Of a DNA stretch of 64,000 bases, positions 8,581 to 17,871 are shown in pieces (within the stretch, counting starts at the first letter, position 1; each line of letters opens with the position of its first letter). This DNA comes from Helicobacter valdiviensis (lineage in GTDB: Bacteria; Campylobacterota; Campylobacteria; Campylobacterales; Helicobacteraceae). The stretch spans positions 1 to 64,000 of the forward strand of contig NZ_NBIU01000001.1 in NCBI RefSeq assembly GCF_003245365.1. Reading direction: 5' to 3'. The position numbers were made by a program, and so were the translations under genes. The notes under the pieces are model-generated. The model did no database searches, was not told the origin of the DNA, and worked only from the letters and a program-made list of their open reading frames with translations.

Positions 8581-9758
8581 AATGGTAAATTGCAAAAGTG
8601 TTGATGAGCTGTGAGTTTGAAAGTATTATTGATTTGCTAGATTTTGTTTGTAATTTAATAATGCAGAAAGTAGCGTGTATATGCTAATTTCAAGCTTTCT
8701 TGCTTTGATAAAAATAAAATTCATACTATGCTTGAAAATAAAAATATTTCTTTAAATGCTTAGATTTCTTGCCCTTGCTTGCTAGAATATCTTTTAGTTT
8801 TTCTGTAGTTTCTTCCATATAAATGTAGCTTAGAATGTTTTAGAGTTTGCATAAATACTCCTTATTTGTTTATAAAAGTAATAAAAAGCATAAAATTTCA
8901 AATTGTAAGAAAAGTTTTTAAAGCAAAAGGAAAATAAAAACAAAAGAAGAATATTTGCATTAGAAATCAAAGTGAAAATACTAAAAATATTTAAGAATAT
9001 TCTTAAAAACTTAAAAACGATAACTACATATATTTTTAGAATAAAAGGTGGTTAAAATAAGATTTATAGGTATTTAAAAATAGCTATTCAAAACAATTTA
9101 TAAGATTATTTTAAGTAAAAATGTAACTATCTCAAGAGTTTTTATTATTTTAGGATAAGAAATATTGGGCTCTAAATTGTATTTAATCAAGCTTTACAAG
9201 GCTTTTAAACACTTATTTGGGATAAAACAGACATTTTGGGATTTTTTGCACTTGGTAGAAATTATAAATGGCACTTTTTTATGCGTTTAATATCGTATTT
9301 GCAGGATTTTATTAAAAATATCTTGAAATAGTTACACCTCTTTTTAAAATACCCTTCATAGCTATAAAGCTTAAACGCTTCTAATAAAATTGGTATTAAT
9401 TGCATAAAGTAGTATAAAATTTCAAAGAGAGTTTTTGTTTTTATTAAAATTAACTAGGTATCTATTTTAAAAAAGAAACGAAGATAATTCAGGCTTTAAG
9501 AGTGGAAAATCAAATCTTAGGAATTAAAGTAAAAAATGACTTTGAACCAAAGTGGTGTTATTAAGTTTTTTATAATGAAAGTAGGCCATTTTAGTATAAA
9601 GATTGCAATTTATAAAAAATCTTTAGAGATAAAAAATGAGTTTTAGAGATTATTTGTGAAATAAAACAAAGTGGCAGGTTAGTTAAAAATATTAAATAAG
9701 GCTTTGCCTTGGAGGTTATAAGAATTATTGAAAGGCAATTTTAGTTTTTAAGGGCAAA
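8581..9758. other. 1.2-kb AT-rich non-coding stretch
   Basis: No frame of 60 codons on either strand. The only coding-like trace is at 8726-8852 on the minus strand (separate entry). The rest is A/T-rich with frequent stops in all frames and no repeat or RNA gene that I can see. Confidence 0.6.
8726..8852 (-). pseudogene. Remnant of a small gene with a strong RBS
   Basis: ATG at 8852 follows AAATAAGGAGTATTT, one of the best ribosome binding sites in this region, but that frame closes after 30 codons. A second frame, shifted by one base, reads MEETTEKLKDILASKGKKSK (ATG 8818, stop 8726), which looks more protein-like. A single-base change would join the two. Family unknown. Confidence 0.3.
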
Positions 9759-11132
9759 CTATTTTCCTAAACAAAAATCGCCAAACATCACATCAAGCAT
9801 TTGTGAATATTCATAAGGTTTTGTAATTGAAGCAATAGCTTTAATAGCCTCGTTAATGTGAAAACTAAAAATTTCTAGCTCCCCATTTTCTAAAGGAATT
9901 TTAGCTTCTTTTAGAGCCGTGATACAAGAATTGACTGCTTGGAATTGGTGCTGTGAGGTAAGGAGTAGAGCTTCATTTTCTTCTTGTGTGTTTAGAATAC
10001 TTTCTAGTTTTTGCTTAAAAAGCGAGAGAGAAGAATTTTTATCCTCTTTATTTTCTTCTTTAAGACTTAAAAAAAGAGGGTTAAAGATTTTTAGCATATC
10101 CATATCTAATTTTTTTTCCAAATCGGTTTTATTGATTAAAACGAGAATTTTTTTCTCATTTTTGTATTCCTGTAATAAAGAGATGATTTTTCTATCTTCA
10201 TCTTCTAAGGGCTTGCTATAATCAAAAAGGGCTAGCAATAAATCACTTTCTTTGGCGTTTTGGATACTTCTTTTAATTCCTTCTTTTTCTATAATATCTT
10301 CACTTTCTCTAATTCCTGCAGTATCAATAAGTTTTAAAAGATGTCCACCTAATAGAAAGTTTTCTTCAATGCTATCGCGTGTAGTTCCCGCAATATCGCT
10401 AATAATAGCACGGTTTTTACGCAAAAGTGCATTTAAAAGTGAACTTTTACCAACATTGGGCTTTCCGATGATGCAAAGCTTAATGCCAGAGAGGAGCATA
10501 TATTTTTGTTGGGATTGCTCTAAAAGATTAGAAAGTGTTCTTAAAATTTTATCTAAATTTTGGTTTAAATTTTCCACAAGATTAGAAGGTAAATCTTCAT
10601 CTGCATAATCTATAAAAACTTCACTATGTGCTAAGATTGTGATAAGCTGTGTGCGAAGCGATTCGCAAAAATCTTGCATTTCTCCTTTTAGATGACGCAT
10701 AAGCATTTTATGGGCAGTTATATTTTGAATTTCAATGAGTTTGGCAATAGCTTCTGCTTGAGAGAGATCTATTCTGCCTCCCAAAAATGCTCTTTTGGTA
10801 AATTCTCCAGGATTTGCAAGTCTTGCACCTAAAGAAATACATTCATTAATTAGGCTTTGGGCTATGAAAGTTCCACCATGGCATTGGAACTCTATAACAT
10901 CTTCTGTAGTATAGCTATGAGGAGCTTTAAAATAAATAACAATGCAAGTATCCAATAAAGAGTGATCGCTAAAATATACATTGAGTAAAAAGGCATGGCG
11001 AGGAGTAAAAAAGCTCGTTTCTTTATGGGTGAGTTTGGAAGCAATTTTTAAAGCATTTTCCCCGCTTAATCGTAAAACATTAAGAGAAGATTTCCCATAA
11101 GTTGTAGTGGGAGCTATAATGGTTTCATTCAT
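9759..11132 (-). CDS. mnmE: tRNA uridine-5-carboxymethylaminomethyl modification GTPase MnmE
   Basis: 457 residues, full length. With MnmG it installs the cmnm5 group on wobble U34 of certain tRNAs. An N-terminal formyl-folate-binding domain is followed by a helical domain with an inserted G domain: P-loop GKPNVGKS (223-230), IAGTTRD (247-253), DTAG (270-273) and NKTD near 337. The C-terminus FCLGK is the invariant FCIGK-type end whose Cys is essential. ATG overlaps the khpB stop by four bases (ATGA), so the two are probably translationally coupled. It is the last gene of the rpmH-to-mnmE block, an order also found in other Helicobacter. Confidence 0.97.
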   Translation of the reverse strand: MNETIIAPTTTYGKSSLNVLRLSGENALKIASKLTHKETSFFTPRHAFLLNVYFSDHSLLDTCIVIYFKAPHSYTTEDVIEFQCHGGTFIAQSLINECISLGARLANPGEFTKRAFLGGRIDLSQAEAIAKLIEIQNITAHKMLMRHLKGEMQDFCESLRTQLITILAHSEVFIDYADEDLPSNLVENLNQNLDKILRTLSNLLEQSQQKYMLLSGIKLCIIGKPNVGKSSLLNALLRKNRAIISDIAGTTRDSIEENFLLGGHLLKLIDTAGIRESEDIIEKEGIKRSIQNAKESDLLLALFDYSKPLEDEDRKIISLLQEYKNEKKILVLINKTDLEKKLDMDMLKIFNPLFLSLKEENKEDKNSSLSLFKQKLESILNTQEENEALLLTSQHQFQAVNSCITALKEAKIPLENGELEIFSFHINEAIKAIASITKPYEYSQMLDVMFGDFCLGK

Positions 11133-11869
11133 GGCTTAGTATAAAAATCATTGACAATAATAAAACGCTCGCCCTCATTATTTAATCTAAAAGAAACATA
11201 TTTATTGGGAAATTCTTCTCTTAGTTGTTTTAGAGCTATATGGGCTAAAACTCCATCTAAGGGTTTGGTTTGCGCTTTGCCGGTATTTTTAATAGTCTCA
11301 ATAATAGGTAAGAGATAATTTGCAATCATTTCTTCTTGATTTTTTAAAAACTCTGCGATTTCTAGGCGTATCATTAAGCCATAAGCATGATTAATCCAAT
11401 TAAAAATTAAATAGGATATTGCTTTGTAGCGGTAACCCTCTTTGCCGATTAACAATGCTGAATCTTCTCCATCTAGCTTAATATAAAGCGTGTTTGTATC
11501 ATAAGGTTCAATGGTGGCAATTTCAATACTATAAGGAAGGAGTGATAAAAGTTCATCTAATTCTTGTTTGATGGTGGGTATTATGCTAAGGAATGAAGTT
11601 AGAGGGTTCTGTTGGCTTTGTATTGGTAAGGTTTCTTTTTCTTGTGGAATGTTTGGAGTGATAGAATTTTGTGTTGCAGTTTGTGGGGCATTGTTGGCAA
11701 TAGAAGGCTTGATTTGGGCACATATAATTGCCTTCTTTTTACCAAAACCCAAAAAGCCATTTGAGGCATTTTGTATGATTTCATATTCTAAATCTACAAC
11801 CGAGCAAGCAAGTTCACTAGATGCTAGAATTAAGGCTTCTTCTAGTGTGTGTGCTTCAAACTTCTTCAT
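11129..11869 (-). CDS. khpB: RNA-binding protein KhpB (Jag)
   Basis: 246 residues. A Jag N-terminal domain (about 1-50, with GFLGFGKKKA) is followed by a variable Gln/Pro/Asn-rich linker, a KH domain (about 100-170, with the IGKEGYRYKAISYL nucleic-acid loop) and an R3H domain at the end (LREEFPNKYVSFRLNNEGER). Family members bind many RNAs and affect cell elongation and division. It starts two bases past the yidC stop, with AAGGAG lying over that stop. It sits between yidC and mnmE as in many bacteria. Confidence 0.92.
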   Translation of the reverse strand: MKKFEAHTLEEALILASSELACSVVDLEYEIIQNASNGFLGFGKKKAIICAQIKPSIANNAPQTATQNSITPNIPQEKETLPIQSQQNPLTSFLSIIPTIKQELDELLSLLPYSIEIATIEPYDTNTLYIKLDGEDSALLIGKEGYRYKAISYLIFNWINHAYGLMIRLEIAEFLKNQEEMIANYLLPIIETIKNTGKAQTKPLDGVLAHIALKQLREEFPNKYVSFRLNNEGERFIIVNDFYTKP

Positions 11870-11870
11870 T

Positions 11871-13481
11871 TTACTCCTTTGTGTGTTTATGTTGTGCTAT
11901 TTCTCTTGCTTTTTTGCGTTCTAAAGATTTGTTGATAATAAGTTGTTGCAAGATAGAGAAGATATTATTTACAAACCAATAAAGAACTAAACCTGCTGGG
12001 AAAGTTACAAAGAAAATCGTAAAGATGAGCGGCAAGAATTTAAAGATTTTTTCTTGCATAGGATCGCTAAAGGTTGTTGGTGTAAGATGTTGTTGTAAAT
12101 ACATTGTGATACCCATAAGAATAGGTAATACAAAATAAGGATCCATAACAGATAAATCCTCAATCCATAAAAGCCATTCTGCACCTTTTAGTTCAATGGC
12201 ATTGTATAAAACACGATAAATTGCAAAGAATACAGGCATTTGTAGAAGTAGTGGCAGACATCCGCCCATAGGATTTGCACCATGCTTTTTGTAAAGCTCC
12301 ATCATATGTGCTTGGAGTTTTTGGGGTTCTCCTTTGTATTTTTGTTGTAATTCTTTCATTTTTGGAGCAAGATCTTTTAGCTTTTGCATAGAAACCATAC
12401 CTTTATAGGTGAGTGGATAGAGCACCACTCTAACAATAAAAGTTAAAAGAATAATAGCCCATCCCCAGTTTCCACAAAGATTATAAAGATAGTCTAAAAG
12501 CAAAAAGAGAGGCTTTGCAAAAAAGGTAATAATTCCATACTCCACTACATCGCTAAGTGGTGCATAAATGCTTTCTAATAAGCGATAATCTTTAGGCCCT
12601 ATATATCCATAAAGTTTTAAAGGAGTATTTGCACTAATAAAAGGCATAGGATCTTCACTAGAATTGTTTAAAATCACAGAATTTAAATCATTATTTTTGC
12701 TAAAAAGTAAAGTGGTGTAATAGCGATCTACACTTGCTAAAATTGCAGAATTATTGAAATTTTCTTGTTTTGTAGCTTCTCCATCTTCTATTGTTGTAAT
12801 AGTGCCATCTTGTTCTTTGATAATTACTCCTTTAAATACATAAGTATCGTTTTCTACTTTAGGACGCATACCAGGAGAGATAAAATATTGGTAATTGTTT
12901 GGAAGATTGATAGCGACTTCATAAGAACCATTGCTATTAAATGTGATGATTTTTTCTATTTTAAAATCTCCTAAATCTTGTGTTAAAGTAAGAGTTTGCG
13001 GAGAATCTTTTATGATAATCTCTGAGCTTGAAGCACTATAAGGTGTATTGAAAGCCTTTTGGTTTAAAATATTATCACTAAAACGAATTTCAAGAGGTTT
13101 AGGGTTGTTTGGAGAGGCAATGTCTTCGCTAAAAAGACTAAATTTGTGCGAACTTGCATCTTCTTTTGGGGTTTTTAAATAGCTTTGTGAAATTCTACCT
13201 AATCTATCAATTTCAAATTCAAAATCCTTTGCCTTGATAGTGGCAATGATTTGTCTTTGATTTGTTGTGCTATCAGTATTTTGATTGTTTAGTAGCGCAA
13301 CTATATTGGCTGTGCTAATTTGTGGAGTTGTTGTAGCTTGTTTTTGTGTATTATTGATGGAAGTGGCATTGTTTTCTTTTGAAGGAAAGAAATAGCCATA
13401 GGGTATAAAAAAAGCTAACGCAAGAGCTACTGCTAAGATGATACGGGTTTGTGAACTAAGATTGTCAAGTTTATTTAACAC
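11871..13481 (-). CDS. yidC: Membrane protein insertase YidC
   Basis: 536 residues from a GTG start at 13481 (VLNKLDNLSSQTRI), preceded by AGAAGG. The frame is open 43 codons further (to 13610), but that extension is not YidC-like and lies over yidD. YidC inserts and folds inner-membrane proteins. An N-terminal membrane segment (IILAVALALAFFIPYGYFF) is followed by the large periplasmic beta domain and the five-helix core from about residue 330 (WGWAIILLTFIVRVVLYPLT, GGCLPLLLQMPVFFAIY). The GTG overlaps the yidD stop as GTGTTAA, so translation is probably coupled. The tail is basic (SLERKKAREIAQHKHTKE), as expected for ribosome contact. Confidence 0.95.
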   Translation of the reverse strand: MLNKLDNLSSQTRIILAVALALAFFIPYGYFFPSKENNATSINNTQKQATTTPQISTANIVALLNNQNTDSTTNQRQIIATIKAKDFEFEIDRLGRISQSYLKTPKEDASSHKFSLFSEDIASPNNPKPLEIRFSDNILNQKAFNTPYSASSSEIIIKDSPQTLTLTQDLGDFKIEKIITFNSNGSYEVAINLPNNYQYFISPGMRPKVENDTYVFKGVIIKEQDGTITTIEDGEATKQENFNNSAILASVDRYYTTLLFSKNNDLNSVILNNSSEDPMPFISANTPLKLYGYIGPKDYRLLESIYAPLSDVVEYGIITFFAKPLFLLLDYLYNLCGNWGWAIILLTFIVRVVLYPLTYKGMVSMQKLKDLAPKMKELQQKYKGEPQKLQAHMMELYKKHGANPMGGCLPLLLQMPVFFAIYRVLYNAIELKGAEWLLWIEDLSVMDPYFVLPILMGITMYLQQHLTPTTFSDPMQEKIFKFLPLIFTIFFVTFPAGLVLYWFVNNIFSILQQLIINKSLERKKAREIAQHKHTKE

Positions 13482-13870
13482 GGAATTGCCTTCTTGAAAA
13501 TTTTTGATTGGATTGGATAGGATTTGACTAGCCAAAATGTTTTTAAGGGATAGAAATTCTTGCCTAAACGAAAGTGTTTTTGAGGAATTATTTGGGTAGG
13601 AATGAGCCAATATTCAAAAACACAAGGTTTGGAGAAAATAGGTGTGATTTTCTTAGAAATTTTAGGATAATCTACACCGCCCTTAAAGAATTGGTTGCAA
13701 CTTAAAAGCCTTTGTAGTGTCTTTAAAGAAGCAACAAAAGGATTTGTAAATAAAAAAAGCTCTTTAGAATATTCAGAACAACTAGGATAATACCTGCAAT
13801 TATTGCCTAGTAATTTAGAAATATAATGTTGGTAAAAATCCAATAATAGAAGTGCTGGAGCTTTAAGCAT
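13475..13870 (-). CDS. yidD: Membrane protein insertion efficiency factor YidD
   Basis: 131 residues. The first 75 or so are the conserved family core: a membrane-associated helix (APALLLLDFYQHYISKLLG), CRYYPSCSEYS, and a Gly-rich turn before VDYPK. The remaining roughly 50 residues are a basic extension with no equivalent in the short family members. The start overlaps the rnpA stop by eight bases and the stop overlaps the yidC GTG. It assists YidC-dependent insertion. Confidence 0.92.
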   Translation of the reverse strand: MLKAPALLLLDFYQHYISKLLGNNCRYYPSCSEYSKELFLFTNPFVASLKTLQRLLSCNQFFKGGVDYPKISKKITPIFSKPCVFEYWLIPTQIIPQKHFRLGKNFYPLKTFWLVKSYPIQSKIFKKAIPC

Positions 13871-14192
13871 TTTGTAAAATCCCTAAACGATGTATAGCTT
13901 TTTGATAGCCTATTTTAAGAGTTTGAAAAGGCACTTTTGCAATATCTATTTTAGCTAGCAAAATCATATCGCCACTTTTTAAAAAAGGCAAACTCTCTTT
14001 GTAAAGATGTCTAAAACGCCTTTTGATAAGATTTCTGCACACTGCATTACCTATTTTTTTAGAAACACTAAAGCCGACTTTATTTGTGGAGTTGTGATTT
14101 TCTTTAAAAAAAATGGCAAAATGCTTGTCATGCCATTTTTTATTGCTTTTATAAGTGTTATCAAACTCTTTTTTAGTTTTTAGGGTAAGCAA
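13863..14192 (-). CDS. rnpA: Ribonuclease P protein component
   Basis: 109 residues, typical length. It is the protein subunit that helps the RNase P RNA cut 5' leaders from precursor tRNAs. The family signature is clear: KVGFSVSKKIGNAVCRNLIKRR, followed by LAKIDIA. The start is TTG at 14192, ten bases past the rpmH stop. Confidence 0.95.
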   Translation of the reverse strand: MLTLKTKKEFDNTYKSNKKWHDKHFAIFFKENHNSTNKVGFSVSKKIGNAVCRNLIKRRFRHLYKESLPFLKSGDMILLAKIDIAKVPFQTLKIGYQKAIHRLGILQNA

Positions 14193-14201
14193 GGGTTAGC
14201 C

Positions 14202-14336
14202 TTAGATAGCTAGTTTTTTTCTACCTTTTGCTCTTCTTGCGTTGATTACTTTTCTACCATTTTTAGTTTGCATTCTCACTCTAAAACCATGAGTTCTTTT
14301 TCGTGGTGTGTTATGAGGTTGATAAGTTCTCTTCAT
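14202..14336 (-). CDS. rpmH: Ribosomal protein L34
   Basis: 44 residues, full length: [18 protein letters not shown] at the start and basic GRKKLAI at the end, with the family core [21 protein letters not shown]. It is a large ribosomal subunit protein. It is the first gene of the block rpmH-rnpA-yidD-yidC-khpB-mnmE, whose genes touch or overlap. Confidence 0.97.
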   Translation of the reverse strand: MKRTYQPHNTPRKRTHGFRVRMQTKNGRKVINARRAKGRKKLAI

Positions 14337-14372
14337 AGTAAAACCTTAAAATATAAAATAAAACGAGACAAG

Positions 14373-14378
14373 ATTATG
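14373..14378 (-). promoter_or_regulatory. -10 hexamer CATAAT before rpmH
   Basis: On the minus strand GGCATAATCT gives a TATAAT-like hexamer 37 bp upstream of the rpmH ATG, the only good candidate in the 70-bp gap to the biotin carboxylase gene. Confidence 0.4.
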
Positions 14379-14406
14379 CCAAAATTTTACTTAAAACTAT
14401 CTAATT

Positions 14407-15831
14407 TTAGTCTTCTTCAAAATGTTTCACTAAAGCAACGGCAATAGCAGCCACAATTTCACTTTCATCTTTTGTGATTTCTGGCATAAGCTCTTCTAGT
14501 TTATTTTCCAAATAAGAAGTGTCAAAATTCCCTTTTCTAAAGTCTTTGTCATTGCAAATATTGATTAAAAACGGAATAGTGGTTTTAATGCCTCTTATTT
14601 TAAATTCATTTAATGCACGATAGAGTTTATTGACTGCTAAATCATAGCTAGTTGCTTTTACAATCACTTTAGCAATCATAGAATCATAAAAAGGCGGAAT
14701 AGTGAAATTTTTATACATATAGCTATCCACACGCACAAAAGGACCAAGAGGTGGATAATAAGTGCTAATTGTTCCAGGAGTTGGGACAAAATCATTATGC
14801 ACATCTTCAGCATTGATTCTAGCTTCAATAGCAAAGCCTTGTGCTTGAATATCGTTTTGGCTTAAATCTAGAATTTCTCCATTAGCAATGCGGATTTGTC
14901 TGCCAATTAAATCAAAGCCAGTAATCTCTTCTGTGATGCCGTGTTCTACCTGTATTCTTGTGTTCATTTCCATAAAATAAAAATTATTATAATCATCTAC
15001 TAAAAATTCAACAGTTCCAGCATTGGTATAATTTGCAGCCTTAGCAGCAGCCACTGCAACTACTCCCATTCTGCGACGCAAATCTGTGCTCATCGTAGGG
15101 GAGGGTGCAATTTCTATAAGTTTTTGATGGCGTCTTTGGATAGAGCAATCTCTTTCTAGTAAATGGATTGTATTTCCATAATTATCTGCTAAAATTTGGA
15201 ATTCTATATGGCGAGGATTTTGGATATATTTTTCCATAAAAACATCATCGTCTTTAAAGAAAGTCAATGCTTCTCTTTTACAAGCTTCAAAGGAGCTTTG
15301 CAAATCTTCTTCTTTAAAAACAACGCGAATCCCTCTACCTCCGCCACCACTACTGGCTTTTAAAATTACAGGATAGCCTATTTTTTGTGCAATTTTTTTA
15401 ATCTCATAAAGACTTAGCGAGTTTAGTGGTTCAGTTCCTGGAACTACTGGGATACCATTTGCTATCATTAAATTTCTTGCTGCATTTTTATCTCCCATCT
15501 TAGCAATAACTTCGTGGCTTGGGCCAATGAAGATAAGTCCTGCTTCTTCTACTTTTTTAGCAAATGTAGCATTCTCGCTTAAAAAGCCATAGCCTGGGTG
15601 GATTGCTTCTGATTCTGTTGCTTTGGCTGCTTGGATAATCAAATCTGCATCCAAATAGCCTTTAATAGGATCTTCGCTAATGGCATAAGTATGTGTTGCC
15701 ATTTTAACATGTAAGCTATCTCTATCAGCTCTTGAGTAAATAGCAACCGATTCAATTTTTAAATCATTACAAGCACGGATAATACGCACAGCAATTTCAC
15801 CACGATTTGCAATTAAAATTCTTTTAAACAT
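14407..15831 (-). CDS. Biotin carboxylase subunit (acetyl-CoA carboxylase AccC or pyruvate carboxylase PycA type)
   Basis: 474 residues from ATG 15831 (MFKRILIANRGEIAVRIIRA), chosen over the ATG four codons upstream because GGAG lies six bases before it. It uses ATP and bicarbonate to carboxylate biotin on a carrier protein. Seen are the biotin carboxylase N domain, the ATP-grasp with Gly-rich loop KASSGGGGRGIRV, the catalytic EMNTRIQVEHGITEE, and the C-terminal domain. AccC is usually about 445-450 residues; the extra C-terminal tail (ITKDESEIVAAIAVALVKHF) and the absence of a neighbouring accB resemble the separate PycA subunit of Campylobacter pyruvate carboxylase. The sequence alone does not settle it. 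Confidence 0.85.
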   Translation of the reverse strand: MFKRILIANRGEIAVRIIRACNDLKIESVAIYSRADRDSLHVKMATHTYAISEDPIKGYLDADLIIQAAKATESEAIHPGYGFLSENATFAKKVEEAGLIFIGPSHEVIAKMGDKNAARNLMIANGIPVVPGTEPLNSLSLYEIKKIAQKIGYPVILKASSGGGGRGIRVVFKEEDLQSSFEACKREALTFFKDDDVFMEKYIQNPRHIEFQILADNYGNTIHLLERDCSIQRRHQKLIEIAPSPTMSTDLRRRMGVVAVAAAKAANYTNAGTVEFLVDDYNNFYFMEMNTRIQVEHGITEEITGFDLIGRQIRIANGEILDLSQNDIQAQGFAIEARINAEDVHNDFVPTPGTISTYYPPLGPFVRVDSYMYKNFTIPPFYDSMIAKVIVKATSYDLAVNKLYRALNEFKIRGIKTTIPFLINICNDKDFRKGNFDTSYLENKLEELMPEITKDESEIVAAIAVALVKHFEED

Positions 15832-15977
15832 ATAAGACTCCATATAATACTTAAGACTTATTTTATACTTTAAAATTTAATTTTTGGGTTAGTTATCTAA
15901 AGATTGTCTAGAAATATGATAAAATCTAGCATTTTTTACACATTTATTATTGAAAATATAAAGTAATAAGGAAAACT

Positions 15978-16757
15978 ATGGATTTTATTTCTGCTATTAT
16001 TTTGGGAATTGTAGAGGGACTTACAGAGTTTTTGCCTATTTCTTCAACAGGGCATTTGATACTTACTTCATCACTTTTAGGCATTAAACAAGATGATTTT
16101 TTAAAAAGTTTTGAAGTAATTATCCAGCTTGGTTCAATTTTGGCGGTGCTTTTTGTATTTTGGAGAAAGTTGTTTCAAAATAGTCTTTCTTTATGGATTA
16201 AGCTTGGGGTAGGGTTTTTGCCTGCTGGAGTTTTAGGATTTTTATTCCATTCGTTGATTACAAGGATTTTTGAGGAAGTTATTACAATAGCAATTATGCT
16301 AGTTTTGGGTGGAATTGTATTTATTTTGGTGGAAAAATTTTACAAAGAAAAAGAGCATCATATTAGAGAAGTAGAAGAAATTAGTTATAAACAGGCTTTA
16401 ATGGTAGGGTTTTTTCAGGCTTTGGCAATGATACCTGGGACTTCAAGAAGTGGGGCAACAATTATTGGTGGCTTGCTACTTGGTTGTTCTAGAAAAGTTG
16501 CTGTAGAATTTTCTTTTCTATTGGCAGTGCCTACAATGATTGCAGCAAGCGGTTATACAGCCTATAAAAATTATGCAGTATTTAATATGGATAATCTTTT
16601 GATTTTGGGTGTGGGCTTTATAGTGGCATTTTTTAGCGCACTTTTGGCTATCAAATTCTTTTTAGGTTTTATTTCAAGATTTAATTTTGTTCCTTTTGGG
16701 ATTTATCGTATTATTTTGGGTGGAATTATCTTCTTATTTTATTTTGGAATTTTTTAG
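15978..16757 (+). CDS. uppP: Undecaprenyl-diphosphatase UppP (BacA)
   Basis: 259 residues and about eight membrane helices. It dephosphorylates undecaprenyl diphosphate to recycle the lipid carrier for peptidoglycan and other glycans, and affects bacitracin resistance. Both signatures are intact: [12 protein letters not shown] (13-24) and PGTSRSG (153-159). It diverges from the biotin carboxylase gene and converges with dxr, with only one base between stops. The RBS is AAGGAAA. Confidence 0.95.
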   Translation: MDFISAIILGIVEGLTEFLPISSTGHLILTSSLLGIKQDDFLKSFEVIIQLGSILAVLFVFWRKLFQNSLSLWIKLGVGFLPAGVLGFLFHSLITRIFEEVITIAIMLVLGGIVFILVEKFYKEKEHHIREVEEISYKQALMVGFFQALAMIPGTSRSGATIIGGLLLGCSRKVAVEFSFLLAVPTMIAASGYTAYKNYAVFNMDNLLILGVGFIVAFFSALLAIKFFLGFISRFNFVPFGIYRIILGGIIFLFYFGIF

Positions 16758-16758
16758 A

Positions 16759-17871
16759 TTAAAGTAAGCTAGAGCTAAAAGCTCTCACTTCTTTATCTAG
16801 CAATAAAAGTTCTTCAAGTGAGCTAAAATTAGAATTTTCAAATCTTTCTAAGGATTGAAAAACTATCTTGCTGATTTCTCCAAAAAGAATTTTATCTTCT
16901 AAAAAAGCTGCTACTGCTATTTCATTGCTAGCATTTAAAATAGCACCATATTGTGGATTTTCTAAAAGGGTATTTTTAAGTTCCCATAAAGGGTATCTTT
17001 GTGTGTTGATTTCTTCTAGTTTATAGTTAGAATTTGTGATTGTAAGGGGTGGAATAAGTGGAGATTGTAAGTTTTCTAGGAAATTTTGCTCTAGTCCTAA
17101 AGAGAGTGCATAGGCTATAGGGAGTTGCATATTGGCATTTGCAAAGTGTGCGACTAAGCTTCCATCATGAAACTCTACAAGTGCATGGATATGAGAGTTT
17201 CTTTCAATAAAAGCATGAATGTTTTTGCTTTTAAACAGCCAAAAAGCCTCCAAAATCTCAAAAAGCTTATTTACCATACTTGCCGAATCGATAGTGATTT
17301 TATTTCCCATTTTCCAATTTGGGTGTTTTAGGGCAATTTCTGCTTTTTGGTTAGGAATTTTAGAGATTTCAAAATCTCTAAAAGCACCCCCGCTTGCAGT
17401 AATATAAAGATTTTTAAAAGGACAAAATACATTATGGTTTAAAAGATAGCTTAAGCTAAAATGCTCACTATCAATAGGGATGATATTTTGGGTATCTATC
17501 AAGCTTCCACCCACTACCAAACTTTCTTTGTTAGCAAGTGCTACTTTTTTATTAAGTTTTAATGCTTTTAGTGTGGGTTCTAGCCCTAAAAATCCTACGA
17601 GCGCATTAACTAAAAGTGTGCTTTTACTAGCTTCTATTGCCTCTATTAGTCCGCTCTGCCCAAAAAAGATTTCGCCTTTAAAATCTTTTGTAATTTTTTC
17701 TTTATCTTTTTTATCTGCTATGATAATGTTTTGTGGTTTGAAAATGGAAATTTGCTTGTTTAAAAGTTTGATATTATAGCCAACACCTAATGTCTCTATG
17801 GGGAGTTGGAATCTTTTTGCGATTTCTAGGGTGTTAATTCCAATAGAACCGCTAGCTCCTAGTAATATCAT
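16759..17871 (-). CDS. dxr: 1-Deoxy-D-xylulose 5-phosphate reductoisomerase
   Basis: 370 residues. It makes 2-C-methyl-erythritol 4-phosphate with NADPH, the second step of the MEP isoprenoid pathway. The NADPH-binding GASGSIG (5-11) is at the very start; ALANKESLVVGG, the metal-binding IPIDSEHFSL, and ASGGAFRD with MGNKITIDSASMVNK cover the active site. ATG overlaps the cdsA stop by one base (TAATG), so the two are coupled. The order cdsA-dxr occurs in other Campylobacterota. Confidence 0.96.
   Translation of the reverse strand: MILLGASGSIGINTLEIAKRFQLPIETLGVGYNIKLLNKQISIFKPQNIIIADKKDKEKITKDFKGEIFFGQSGLIEAIEASKSTLLVNALVGFLGLEPTLKALKLNKKVALANKESLVVGGSLIDTQNIIPIDSEHFSLSYLLNHNVFCPFKNLYITASGGAFRDFEISKIPNQKAEIALKHPNWKMGNKITIDSASMVNKLFEILEAFWLFKSKNIHAFIERNSHIHALVEFHDGSLVAHFANANMQLPIAYALSLGLEQNFLENLQSPLIPPLTITNSNYKLEEINTQRYPLWELKNTLLENPQYGAILNASNEIAVAAFLEDKILFGEISKIVFQSLERFENSNFSSLEELLLLDKEVRAFSSSLL

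Noticed and set aside
11568-11924. 118-codon frame opposite khpB with a hydrophobic Cys-rich product
   Set aside because: Overlaps a well-supported gene in full and crosses into yidC; no RBS.
13482-13610. N-terminal 43-codon extension of YidC
   Set aside because: It lies over yidD, is unlike YidC, and a GTG with a good RBS gives the normal length.
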